DNA of 64,000 nucleotides from Aphelenchoides besseyi. Taxonomy: Eukaryota > Nematoda > Chromadorea > Rhabditida > Aphelenchoididae. The position numbers were made by a program, and so were the translations under genes. How positions within the stretch are numbered: the stretch's first letter is position 1; each line of letters starts with the position of its first letter. The DNA lies in contig JAMPIQ010000002.1 of NCBI GenBank assembly GCA_024699855.1, forward strand, positions 6,076,001 through 6,140,000, written 5' to 3'. Positions 1-10,043 of this stretch are shown piece by piece. The notes under the pieces are model-generated. The model saw nothing but the letters and a program-made list of their open reading frames with translations, did not search any database and was not told the DNA's origin.

Positions 1-428
1 GCATCAAACCAACGACTCGCAATTTGAAATACTTTCAATAATCGACTGGCAATGTTCTCATGTCGGTAATTAAAAATGTGTTGTAAGGTTGTTAGTTGCA
101 TTTAGGATCACAAACTACTGATCTTGCTACAGCTTTGGCAGTCAATTTGACTTCATTCGATCGTCAAAAAGCAGAATGCGAGTTGATTCGCCGGTACGTT
201 AACAATTGGAATAAAATTGATGGTATGAAGAAGTTGAGTTTATCGGAGGTAAAATTCGTTCATTAAATCAAAACGGTCTTGGATTTTCAGGTTAAGCTCA
301 TGTATCAAGAATCGTTGAAATACGCTGTTCTTATACTACTTACTAACTTGAATACCAACAAGTGCATCGACAATTCATTGAATGACATTTTAATTGAACG
401 ATTGAAAAGTTTAATTGGGTTCGTTTGA
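1..428 (+). CDS. CHK kinase-like (DUF1679/EcKinase) protein, 3' end only
   Basis: Three exons are visible: 1-65, 106-248 and 291-428, with 39-nt and 42-nt introns. Joined, they give about 115 residues ending in TGA. The segment ILSIIDWQCSHVGSQTTDLA matches the family hallmark in which an I-D-W/F-Q motif replaces the kinase DFG and is followed by a G-(x)n-DLA stretch. The helical tail after it fits the end of the C-lobe. Members are aminoglycoside-phosphotransferase-fold proteins, expanded in nematodes and insects, and mostly of unknown substrate. The 5' part, with the P-loop and catalytic HxDxxxxN motif, lies outside the window, so activity cannot be judged. No polyadenylation signal stands out immediately after the stop. 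Confidence 0.75.
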
Positions 429-1871
429 AACGAAAGCTTTTTAAATCTCGAATTCGTTTACTTTCACTAATTACGTATTGTATTAGCGACATAAACTCTT
501 GGTCATTTTGATTGAAACATCATCGACTGCGGAGGTTGTGGACGTACAGAAAAAGGAGTACGAGATGACGACTTGTGTTCGTCGTTCAATCAAATTTATT
601 CACCCACGCTTTGAGTTGACGGGAAAACTCGAAGAAATCTGCGCTCTTTCACTCGTCACCGAACTTTTATCTTTCAGCGTAATTGTCACTTTTTTCGGTC
701 AAATGAAGAGACATTCCAGTTACTGTAATGTTTAAGGTTTTCGATTTTTGATGAGAAAACCGGTCGCCCTTTTTTCGACTTCTAATGCCAAGTATATTGG
801 CTGCAACTAATAGCCATGGGCTTCTAATTACGATACCAAGAAGGCTTCTTTAATTTTGAAAAGAACATCGATTACAGGAGTCTCAATCAGAACTCCAATT
901 GTTTTCGAATGTCTACGTGTAACTGCACCGTGAAATGATGTTTATCACGCCTTTGCAAAATAATCAACACAGATTGTTGTGAGCGGGAGCTTTTGATGCA
1001 CTCATTTCGGCTTCCATTACCTCCTACTGACCGTACTCGTGTTCTCTTCAGCTCTCGGTAATTAGAGCAACGAGTGTACGACTTCTCGTCGGCCTACAGA
1101 ACTACGACCTTTTGTCTCGTTCCAAACAACTTTCTCGCGTGATTCAACGATTGCCTTGTAGACCAATTCTAAGGGACAATTTGAAGCCAATTCTTTTTGT
1201 CAGAGCAATTAGTTAAGATCGTTAATCGCTGTTGCAATACCAATTCATTTGATTTATCTATTTGTTCGAATCAAAATAGACTTAAAATCTTTTTATGAGC
1301 AGATTTCTATATGCCAATTTGTATTCTGCAGACCGAATGATACCGAGTGGATTTCGATCTCTGTGACATTCGAAATAAACGCGAATTCTTAATCAAGAGT
1401 AGGCAGCTCTTTTCCGGTCTTTTGTTACAACGCGGATATCAAACGAGACTGCGTCTATTCACGAGCTTTTGATTGTAATCCTGACATCTTACTCGTCCAT
1501 TGAATTCTCTAATTTGCGTGGAATACACGTCAATTCCCTTGATACAATTAAATCGCAAATTGGCTCCCAAGGATCGTCGCCCGGTTTTACTTCCGTCAAA
1601 GTTTTAGACTATGCAATTGACTGGCTGAGTGAGCTCAACATTAACGATGGACATGGACGATAGAGTAAGTTGGTTTGTGTTGAAAAATCGAAAACTTCAC
1701 GAGTTTGATGAAAGACGATGAGCAATCACACGTGTATCATCATTCTCGGTGGTTCTTGCGATTTCTTGGTTTTTGACGTAACAACTTCCAATAGTTAACA
1801 TCGACTACTGAACTTTTTAACAATCGCCTTTACAGAAATATATCGTTTGTCCACAGCAGTTGGCGTTGGGA
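429..1871. other. intergenic stretch without a supportable gene
   Basis: About 1.4 kb between the kinase-like gene end and the first transporter. Two open frames of 78 and 64 codons (499-735 and 1469-1663, plus strand) have no recognisable domain, and their ends do not join convincingly to neighbouring exons. A possible acceptor (CCACAGCAG) lies just before the transporter start codon. It could be a trans-splice site or the end of an intron after an untranslated exon. Confidence 0.5.
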
Positions 1872-3683
1872 ATGAAAATTCAACATCGCACTTACAAGTC
1901 GTATAACTTGAGATGGTTCATTTTATTGACTGTAAGTTTATTGGCCCTCTCTAATGCAACGATCTGGATTGCGTTTGCGCCTTTGCACTTGGCAACAACT
2001 CAATTCTACCGAAGTGAAAACGTTAGTTTCTGGTCGAGTCAAATCTTCCAATGCGTGGGGATTGTTTGCGGTGGCTTCGGAATGTACTTAACAGATCGTT
2101 ATGGAATACGGGTTTCGTGCATCTGTGGTTGTTTGTTCAATTTTCTAGGCTCTGCAATTCGAGTCCTTTCATCTGCTCCGATTCTTTCCGTTGATTTACG
2201 GCTGCCGTTCCTTTATACGGGTTTAGAAAGCGTTGGAAAATACCATTTAGTTTTGTATTGCAGGTCAGACAGTGGCTGCTATGGCTCAACCGTTTTTTTT
2301 GTGTTTATCAACCAAAGTCGCTGAACAGTGGTAGTGAGTTGCTCGCTTAGCGTTCGACATAATTTTGTTCGAATTTTAGTGCCGAAGATCAACGAGCACT
2401 TGCGAATGCCTTGAGCTTCATAGGTGTGTTGGAAACAGGTGTTTTAACTGGGATGTCGATTGTTTTAGCGAATCCGCTTGGAGTTGTGGTCGGTAGCATT
2501 GCACCGGTGATCTTCGTTTCCTCCAATACAGAATATACACACGAAACAAATGATATTTTAATTCTGGTGATTGCATTCTTTCGTTCGATAAAGTCGAAAC
2601 TTTTAGAATACGGTGTTGATGATTTTGGCATTGACTGTGTTGCTAATGTGTTTCGGAATACGAAGATCGAAACCGTTGACCCCGCCAAGTGCATCGAGCG
2701 AATGTGCCAGTGCTCCACCGTTTTTTCAAGGACTATTACGTTTATTCATGTAATATTTTGATGATGCGGAGATCCAAAGTGCTGTTTTCAGGACCCCAAT
2801 ATTTTACATTCAAATGATTACTTTCGGAATGGCCTTTGCCTTACAATGGTCAGTGAAATGTTTTCGATTCGTAATGAAGTAATGCTCACAGGTCGTTCTT
2901 TATTATAAGTGATAAAATGCTCACGCACTTAAATTACAATGTGACTTCGTATCTCATGGCATTGTCGTCTATTTGTGGATGCTGTGGTTGTGTTGTTGCC
3001 GGCTATATCGTGGACAAAACGAAGAAGTTTAAAGAGACAATAAAGACGTGTTATATCTGCGTTGCTATTTTTGCTGTTGCCATCAATTTGGTTTTGAGAC
3101 GTCAACGCGATGGTGTAACAGACGATGTGATTCTTGTCATTCTTTTATGTTTATTCGGTTTGTTATATAATCAAATTGTAATTCCAATGACAATGTTTAG
3201 GATTCTTTAGTATTCCGGTATTTCCAATCTCTTTGGAGCTCGGTGTGGAGACGACTTTTCCCGTAGCCGAAGCGACGTCATCCGGAGTTTTAATTATTGC
3301 AGGGTAAGTGGTTGAGGTCATTAAATGGATGTAAAGCTTCTGTAGCCAATTGTTGATGTTTTCTGTAACTTTTGCGATGGAAGGTCTTCAATCGGTTGAC
3401 TGGTTATACTCGAACTTGGAAACGAGCACAAACTCAACGTTCACTCGTTACTCCGATCTTTTCGACGACAATTATCATTGTAAGTTCTGATTAGATGAGA
3501 AGGTAATCCATTTGTCAACTAGTGAGTATTGATTTCTGGACTGGTGCGTCCATTTTGGCTGCTTTCTTCACATGTTTATGTTTGTGGCCGCGATATCAAC
3601 GTTTGGAGTTCGAGGAGCGAACTGCAGTTTACATGGAAACAACGACTCCGCAAAACGGAAATAATCGGCCTGTGGCTGTTTGA
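1872..3683 (+). CDS. SLC49-family (MFSD7/FLVCR-like) major facilitator transporter, first tandem copy
   Basis: Nine exons (1872-2220, 2264-2333, 2380-2566, 2607-2749, 2792-2848, 2892-3157, 3201-3303, 3346-3479, 3523-3683) give 489 residues with every splice phase consistent. This is a normal length for a 12-helix major facilitator. The first helix, RWFILLTVSLLALSNATIWI followed by FAPL, is characteristic of SLC49A3 (MFSD7). The next helices carry the loop DRYG(I)R, and later come WYAEDQRALANAL, an ANPLG helix and SLELGVETTFPVAEATSSG in the tenth-eleventh helix region, all in the order expected for SLC49. It should be a plasma or internal membrane carrier. Vertebrate SLC49 members are linked to haem or choline/ethanolamine transport, but the substrate here is unknown. 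The first ATG of the open frame was taken as start. A paralogue follows at 5020. Confidence 0.88.
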
Positions 3684-3729
3684 TGCATAACAATTAACCC
3701 GTGAATTTACTTTACTGATTTCATTTTGT

Positions 3730-3735
3730 CTAATA
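3730..3735 (+). terminator. polyadenylation signal AATAAA of the first transporter
   Basis: A canonical AATAAA lies 47 nt after the stop codon of the first SLC49-like gene, a normal distance for a nematode 3' UTR. Confidence 0.7.
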
Positions 3736-3739
3736 AACC

Positions 3740-5019
3740 AGCATTTCATTTCGAGTCAATGTGCTGACATTAGTGCTTCTATTTGCCATAAACAACCAGA
3801 AGAAGTCCAGGTGCATATTTGTCCTCATAAGCTCATCATTATGCTAATCATTAGAAGCTGGTGAAATACAAAATTACTTTAAACGTTTTTAGATAAAAGA
3901 ACAAAATGAACAAGATTACACGAATTGCAGTTGCAAATGAAAAAAAAGCTTTGAAATTACTAACTGGATCTTTTGACTTGATCGAACAAACTGTTGGTTG
4001 AAATGCTTGTTAAGAGATGGGATTAAAGACCGCCAATTCATAACTCCAATTTGTTCTATTGAGAGTAGAATTTCGATTGTTGTAAACAGACGAAGACAAA
4101 AGTTTTTCTTTTCGGCCGCAAACTGTGGATTTCAAGTGATTTTCGTCGGTGTGCGCGAGAAGACGATGACACTCGAGAGCATTGTAACGAACGGTTTGGA
4201 CGACGGGAGTTTTTTCGTGTCACAAGTTTTCTTAGAAACTGTCAAATTTGACTTGATAGTCCCGTCTAATGCCTCAAAAATGAATTTCGTTATGCAGAAG
4301 CGATGGAGACTCTCGTGTTTGTTTTCCGTTTGTTTAGCGTAACCACCATTTGGGTCTCCATTTTTGAGTAATAGATCGGGTTGCACGACGTGAAACATTT
4401 GGACCGTTGAAGCGACTGCGCATCAACAACAACGGTCACAAATGGACACAGACGTTTTTCGTATGCTCCATCAGTGCGTATGAAATGTTTTCAGGTATTC
4501 GCTGTCGCTTTTGAACTTCGATGCCATTGATCGCAATTCGGAAGTCCAACTTCTGTCTTTTTGCCATTCGGTTTTACGACGATTTCAGTGGAATTTCGAT
4601 TCCAGTTTTTCGTGTTTGACCAAAAAAGACGCCATTTGATTACGTGAATGAAGAACAATAGAAAACGGGACCTGTCGTGAGAAACCAATTTCACTGTTGG
4701 TTTCCATTGGCCAATTCTCTTGTTTCTTAATCGATGGTTTAATTGTTCAGATTGGAGCACAAACCGCGAGTACTCGAAATTTCTATTTCGAATCTCGTGA
4801 TTGCAATAGACGGGTTTCGTGTACCTTCCGGTGTTGTTTTTCGTTTACGTGCAGTATCTGACCTCTGAGCCTGAACAAACGACTGAAATTTGTTCAGGCC
4901 ACCGATGAATCGTTCCGGAAAGTTTCATCGTTCCTTTTTTCAGTCATCAAACCCGATTGGACTTTCGATTTCATAATACGAAGCTAATGAGGTGGCCAAC
5001 TTGAATAACGAAATCAGTT
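3740..5019. other. spacer between the two tandem transporters, no gene seen
   Basis: About 1.3 kb. Open frames on both strands (for example 3998-4342 plus and 4132-4398 minus) overlap each other and show no domain, signal peptide or helix pattern. The region presumably contains the promoter of the second transporter. Confidence 0.5.
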
Positions 5020-6695
5020 ATGCCTTCAATTTTTACCACCGATTCGATTGCTAATCTCTCAACCAAAACCACAGGAAAGTACGAAGTTTCGTCCTCCCGA
5101 TGGTATCTGTTACTGTCACTTTCATTGCTTAATTTTTCTTATGGATTGGTAACATTTCATTTAAAATGCGTTGAAATCAATTTGCGTTCAGTTGTGTACG
5201 AGCCTTCTACCACTTCGTGCAGCAGCTCAAGCCACTATATGCAACGGCGATGAGCATTTTGGATGCAACCTTCTGCAGTTCATATTGCACATTTCCTACC
5301 CAGTCGCTTTCGTAGTCATGTCGCCTCTATTGACAATTTTGATCATAAAAGCTGGCACATTACCCTCAATTTATATTTCAATCATTTTCGGATTGATAAG
5401 TGTGGCGATTAAGTTTACGGCCTTCTTCGTTGAAAGTCTCGTTAGCTATCGGTATCTGCTGGTTCTAAGCGGTAAATCACTGATTACTACTTTTGTGTAT
5501 TCATTCGATTATTTTAGCTCACGGTATCCATTCAATTTTCCATCCGATTGGTTTAATTTGTACCGCTGTTGTTTCTCATCATTGGTTTGGTGTTGGACAA
5601 AGAACACTGTCGACGAGCTTGTCGCTCTCGGGTTCGTATTTGATTTCGGATTCTCTATAGTAGATCTTTTAGGATACCTTCTCGGCTACATTTCCTCATT
5701 TGTTTTGACACCACATGTCGTTGACAGCAATCAAACACTTCGTGATCTAACGTACTTGGTTGGTTTTTCGTGATTACAGAAATGATTGTAAATTTAGTGT
5801 TACATCACGTTTGCCTTTGCTCTCCTTCCCGTTTTTCCACTACTCGGCGGCGTCTGGAGCAGTCGACCGAAGAAGCCGCCAAGCATTTCGGCGGACGATG
5901 TCATCGTTAATCGGCGTTGTGCAGTACCTCGATTGTTTAATTCAGGTAGAAAGATATAAAGCTGAGCTTATCTTACACGCACTTTTAGCTTCAATTATTC
6001 ATTGTATCATTTTCGCTTTTGCCACAGGGGCGGTTCTTTTTACTCTCGAGCTGCACAATCAAATCATTTGCACACATCACTATCTTTATACGTTCATTGG
6101 AGTTCACTCACTTCTAATGCTCGTTGGTTCACTAATTGGTGGATTTGTAATCGCTACTTTCACTGATTTGACATACGCTCATAAGAAGATTTATCGAATC
6201 TGTTACTCGGTAATTACAATATCCTCTAGTGTTCTATCTTGGGCAATATCTAACAACGCTTCTCATGTGTTTATTATCATTTCGTTATTGTCGATCGGAT
6301 TTTTCGGACCCCCGTTGATTGCTATCGGAATTGAAATAGCCGTAGAAACGTCGTTTTCACAACACCCAAGTAAGCCGACGGCCATGATGTTGAGTGGTTC
6401 TTCGATTAGTCAACTCATCTACATCTCTACTGCGGTTTTTGGACAAAAGTATCTGAACAGAAACCAACCACCGAATTCTTCTCCAAATTCAGAATGCAAA
6501 GCTCGAGGAAGCGTGGACGATTATACGGCAACGCAAATAGCTGTGAGTATGTCCCTTTTAGTCTTCTTCTTTCTACAGTTGGTGTTTCTAAAATGGCGAC
6601 CAAAGCGCAAGATTCTCGAGAAAAATGAATCATTCCAAATCAATGAAGTTTTGCAAAAGAACATCTTAGGCGGCGAGCTTCGTACACGTTGTTAG
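5020..6695 (+). CDS. SLC49-family major facilitator transporter, second tandem copy
   Basis: Six exons (5020-5148, 5192-5471, 5518-5631, 5673-5758, 5798-5945, 5989-6695) give 487 residues, close to the 489 of the upstream copy. The first helix, SSRWYLLLSLSLLNFSYGL, carries the family signature in a form different from copy 1. HHWFGVGQRTLSTSL corresponds to the WYAEDQRALANAL segment of copy 1, and the middle loop is basic and proline-rich (SSRPKKPPS). The tenth-eleventh helix motif is IEIAVETSFSQHPSKPTAMM. Protein similarity between the copies is clear but moderate, so the duplication is old. Intron positions are only partly shared, and the last exon (707 nt) is fused where copy 1 has several introns. 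The 3' end overlaps the clathrin light chain-like gene on the other strand. An exact copy of the end of this last exon lies at 10044-10407. Confidence 0.87.
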
Positions 6696-6782
6696 CCATG
6701 TTTTTGGGCTCATTCTCTTCTCCATACTTCATTATATTGTTCGATAGTAATCTGAGTTATATTCAATAAAATTTACGTTCAA
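6419..6782 (+). repeat. source unit of a 364-bp exact direct duplication
   Basis: This segment covers the C-terminal part of the second transporter, its stop codon, its 3' UTR with AATAAA and the last coding bases of the opposite-strand clathrin light chain-like gene. It is repeated without any mismatch at 10044-10407, a constant offset of 3625 bp. A short further match (TCAACTCAT) precedes both copies, with CTA repeated once in the second. Identity ends sharply after position 6782. Confidence 0.97.
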
Positions 6783-7366
6783 TGATCAACTGTTTCATTC
6801 GAGATGTATCCGTTGCATTCTTTGGAGCCGCTTTCAGACTCACGGAGTCAACCAATTTTGCCACGTTCTTCCAATCACTGCCGCCTTTTTCTGTAGCTTT
6901 TGTTTCTTGTTGCAGTTTCTTTTCAATTTCACTGAAAACACTCAAAAATTAATGGGCAACGATTTGAACAAACCGATTTTGTTTCTTTCTTTCTGCAACT
7001 TCCGCACGACGCTTCTGCTTCCAAGCTTCCAATTCCTTCTTCGCACTTTCCTCCATTTCCTTCTTCTGTTTTGCGATTAAATCGACTATGTTTTGGACAA
7101 CGTTTGTACTAACTTATTCGCAACTCGAGGGCGTTGCGTCGAATCAACGAACGTCGACTCGAATCGGTCATCACGTTCGCATTTCCTTTGTTTTCAACAA
7201 TCAACCGATTAGTCGGTACGTTCGTTTGCGTATTGGTTTTTGCAAATAAAATGTAATGAAACTGGACGAAAGTTTAATGATTGTACAAACAAAAACCCAG
7301 AAGGTTGTAATCTTTACCTTCTTCAAACTCATCGTCACGCGAATTGCCCGATGTACCCACCCACAT
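6763..7366 (-). CDS. clathrin light chain-like protein
   Basis: The last exon reads SDWKNVAKLVDSVSLKAAP followed by D-T-SRMKQLIIERK. This matches the W..VA.L.D ... D.SRM....I pattern that ends clathrin light chains, where it contacts the heavy-chain trimerisation region. The preceding exon, KKEMEESAKKELEAWKQKRR, is the heavy-chain-binding helix. Two upstream exons are likely: one contributes NANVMTDSSRRSLIRRNALE, and a first exon begins MWVGTSGNSRDDEFEE at 7366. The junction near 7100 is uncertain: keeping frame needs an intron of only about 28 nt. The predicted protein is short (about 130 residues). It lacks the conserved N-terminal acidic 22-residue element of metazoan light chains, so the model may miss a 5' exon. 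Its stop codon (6763-6765) touches the polyadenylation signal of the convergent transporter gene. Confidence 0.68.
6765..6770 (+). terminator. polyadenylation signal AATAAA of the second transporter
   Basis: AATAAA lies 70 nt after the transporter stop. It overlaps by one base the stop codon of the clathrin light chain-like gene on the minus strand, so the two transcripts must overlap at their 3' ends. Confidence 0.7.
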
Positions 7367-7861
7367 GACACAACAATTTTACTGTCGATTGTTTAAACAA
7401 ACCCAAAATAATATTTACATGTGCGAGGGAATCACTAAGAACGCTGAACGTACGAACATACACTCACAAATCTCGGAAACGTTATAATCGTTCGCTTCGT
7501 GACGACCATGTTAAACTATGTGTGTTTCCCGTTCCTTAATTCATATGTTCTCACTGAGTCAGTTAAACGTATTATCCTGGTTCCCGTCACAACCGATCGA
7601 CCACAAATTTTTACTCTTTTTGTTTCGCATTCTTAGAACCGACTTCTAGAAAGGTCATGAAAATTGCGTTTCAAAATCGCGGCAACGTTTTTTCTCGTTG
7701 CGTATTATCTCTGGCGATGGGTCGCTTAATGTAGGGAATTTCATTTGGTCGATGTTGACAGTGCGACGTTCGTTTCGAGTGTTTTTTTCTTTGCGTTCGT
7801 TTGTATTCGTATTTACAGGCTCGGTTTAACGCTCTTATGTTTCAGATTACCAATTTGTGAA
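7367..7861. other. divergent intergenic region
   Basis: About 500 bp between the clathrin light chain-like gene (leaving leftwards) and the zinc-finger-like gene (leaving rightwards). It probably holds both promoters. Acceptor-like sites occur at the right end (TATTTACAG, ATGTTTCAG) just before the zinc-finger-like start, compatible with a trans-splice site or a short untranslated exon. Confidence 0.45.
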
Positions 7862-9325
7862 ATGAGCCACCGTCGACGACTACTGTTCGGCAACTCCGCC
7901 AACGCAACAAACGACGACGGACCAACGACGTCGAAGCGCCTGAAAATGTAAGTTCGAATATTTTATCCTTGATTGACATTGCTTTTTCAGGATCGATGTC
8001 GAGTATGATAACACCGATTCTAATACGAACAACGAGAACCGGCTCGACAACCACGAGTCGGAGGCCGTTTGTATCGAAACCAAACCAGACGACCAATTCG
8101 TGAACGTGGATTCCAATGATGAGTGAGTTTTACACATTTGCTTCGTTTGATGATTTTATTCGTATTTTTAGGCCCCACTTGTGGAAACGTATTTTGGTCG
8201 CATATTCGCGAACTTGTGTCAGTTCAGCCGGTACGTGGAATAGAATTGTAAAGTTTGATGTTTGTTTTCAGGATGAAGAACCGACAAACTATCTACACCG
8301 AACCATCGGATCGTCGAATTACTTAATCGTTGACCTGAACCAACTCGAGAACGCCAAAAAACTCACTGGTCCATCGCGAACATTAGCGATGTTGAAGTCC
8401 ATCTATAACGATGGTACGACCGCGTTTCGACAACTTGGAAACCGCGCGCACGAGTATAAACAGCAGCCGTTGGAGTGTCTCAGCGAATCTTCGAAATGGT
8501 TGAGGGAGCGGCGAGATGTTCTCTCGATGATCCAACTGGCGAATTTCAATACGGGCCATTGGAAGGAAATGGTTTACAACTCGTTCAGAATCGAGTTTAT
8601 CTTACACGATAACAAACACATGTTTACTCCGGATGGGTACTCTGCGAGCGCTGGTGCTTCGCGCGATCACTACGCACACCTGCCGAAGTTTATCACATAC
8701 GACGACGAAGAGCTTAAACAAGTTTTCCAACTCTTTTACAATGCATTGACTAACCCATGCGTCGTTGAACCATTTAAGGTAAGTTTAATAGGGAACTGAA
8801 GACCTAATGGTCATTTTTCAGGGTTGTAAATGCCATAAATGTACCTGTCGGTTTACTACTCGATATCTTTGGGCTCAGCATCTGGAGGGCGTACACTCGG
8901 GTGAAATCGACGTAATTGTGGAAGACGTCAGTTCGTTAAGGTGGTCAATGTTCAACTCTCGAATGGAAAGCGCTGGGTTTTCTCAACGGTATATTGTATT
9001 GGACGGCAAACAAGTTTATCGTTGGATCAAACAAGACCCCAATTCGAGCACCGGACAATTGTTGGTGTATACCGGATTCGACAAGAAGACTGGAGAACCC
9101 ATAACGACGCCGTACAATCCCGAAGCGAATGCAGACGACGAGGTTGAAACGTACTACGAACGACTGAAGAGCGCTGGGTTTTCTCAACGGTATATTGTAT
9201 TGGACGGCAAACAAGTTTATCGTTGGATCAAACAAGACCCCAATTCGAGCACCGGACAATTGTTGGTGTTTACCGGATTTGACAAGAAGACTGGAGAACC
9301 CATAACGACGCCGTACGATACATAA
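7862..9325 (+). CDS. unrecognised zinc-finger-like protein with a C-terminal tandem repeat
   Basis: I do not recognise the family. Exons are 7862-7947, 7991-8122, 8172-8230, 8272-8778 and 8822-9325. The start MSHRRRLLFGN is basic, then comes an acidic/Asn-rich linker. Exon 3 in one frame reads PTCGNVFWSHIRELVSVQP, a C..CG..F..H-like zinc finger half. Exon 5 opens with CKCHKCTCRFTTRYLWAQH ending in EGVH, a Cys/His cluster like a C2H2 finger. The middle (about 170 residues) has no motif I know. The C-terminus consists of two nearly identical 49-residue units (8969-9115, 9170-9316). Oddity: the exon 2/3 junction as read gives a different frame from the one that exon 3 needs to splice cleanly into exon 4 through a typical 41-nt intron. 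Either there is a one-base error or the gene is damaged. Role unknown; nuclear location is a guess from the fingers and basic start. Confidence 0.6.
8969..9316 (+). repeat. two-copy in-frame tandem repeat (147 bp units, 201 bp apart)
   Basis: Unit 1 runs 8969-9115 and unit 2 runs 9170-9316. They differ at only two positions (GTATACC versus GTTTACC, and GGATTC versus GGATTT). Each encodes SAGFSQRYIVLDGKQVYRWI, continuing to ...TGEPITTPY. A 54-bp acidic linker separates them. The similarity of the DNA, including third positions, means a very recent duplication or gene conversion. Confidence 0.97.
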
Positions 9326-9612
9326 GGTAAAAGCGGTTGACGTTGGACTTATTATTTTTGATTTTAGGTTTTCATGTGTCAATTCGAGCGGTGTTTCTTC
9401 TATTCAGTTCGTTGATCGTGTGTCGAGACGGAGGTTGGGCCAACGCGCGAGTTGGTAATTCTTTTTACTTTTAATTCCAATTATGTTTTTCCCGTGTTTT
9501 TTCGTTTTCCTGTTTTCACATTGATTTTATTTCTTGATTCTTCGTTGTAATTTAAATTGTTTTTGTTAATCTTTTCTCATCAATCACTCAGAAGTAAATG
9601 TAAACTTCTATT
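9326..9612. other. 3' flank of the zinc-finger-like gene, T-rich
   Basis: About 290 bp between two convergent genes. A possible intron (GTAAAAGC... to GATTTTAG near 9368) could lie in the 3' UTR of the zinc-finger-like gene. No other feature seen. Confidence 0.4.
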
Positions 9613-9984
9613 TCAATTACCGTTACGACACAACGGCGAGATGAATTTGCTTCCACATATCAACACGGAAAAGAAATCGGTGATCACGTTGTGACCCAGA
9701 AACTGACAAGCTTCAAACCAGTAAAAAAGTTTCTGTTCCAAAGTTTCAGCTGCGGAGTCCACTTCATCGGTTGGAAGGTCGGTCTTCTCAATCAGTGCGT
9801 CTTTAAGATCCTCGATTGTCGGAAACAAAGCGTCTTCCGACTGTTCGGTATTCTCTTGATGGTCATTAGTCTCAACCGTTTTTTTGATCAACTGGTTGTG
9901 ATCCCCAGCAGCTGAATGATTGTGTTCTTCAACGTGAGGAAGTTGCTTCTCGGTCGAGTGCTGATCTTCGATAGGAGTACTCAT
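9613..9984 (-). CDS. small uncharacterised acidic protein
   Basis: A single-exon frame of 123 residues starting MSTPIEDQHSTEKQLP. The first 60 residues are polar, rich in Glu, His, Asn and Gln. The second half looks folded (FPTIEDLKDALIEKTDLP, then LEQKLFYWFEACQFLGHNVI) and ends with hydrophobic and Cys-containing residues. A good acceptor, TTTATTGCAG, sits two bases before the ATG, which suggests trans-splicing or a short upstream exon. No known domain recognised. Immediately upstream (beginning 60 bp from the ATG) lies the 364-bp duplicated block, so its original promoter may have been displaced. Confidence 0.5.
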   Translation of the reverse strand: MSTPIEDQHSTEKQLPHVEEHNHSAAGDHNQLIKKTVETNDHQENTEQSEDALFPTIEDLKDALIEKTDLPTDEVDSAAETLEQKLFYWFEACQFLGHNVITDFFSVLICGSKFISPLCRNGN

Positions 9985-10043
9985 GACTGCAATAAACGTG
10001 TGAATACACGAAATAAAAATAACTATTTTGATCAACTCATCTA

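Noticed and set aside
8116..8799. Unspliced 227-codon reading through the zinc-finger-like gene
   Set aside because: It runs through a stretch with a near-consensus donor and acceptor of typical length (8231-8271), so it probably retains an intron and uses the wrong frame for exon 3.
8945..9382. 145-codon minus-strand frame with two repeats
   Set aside because: Antisense shadow of the tandem repeat in the zinc-finger-like gene.
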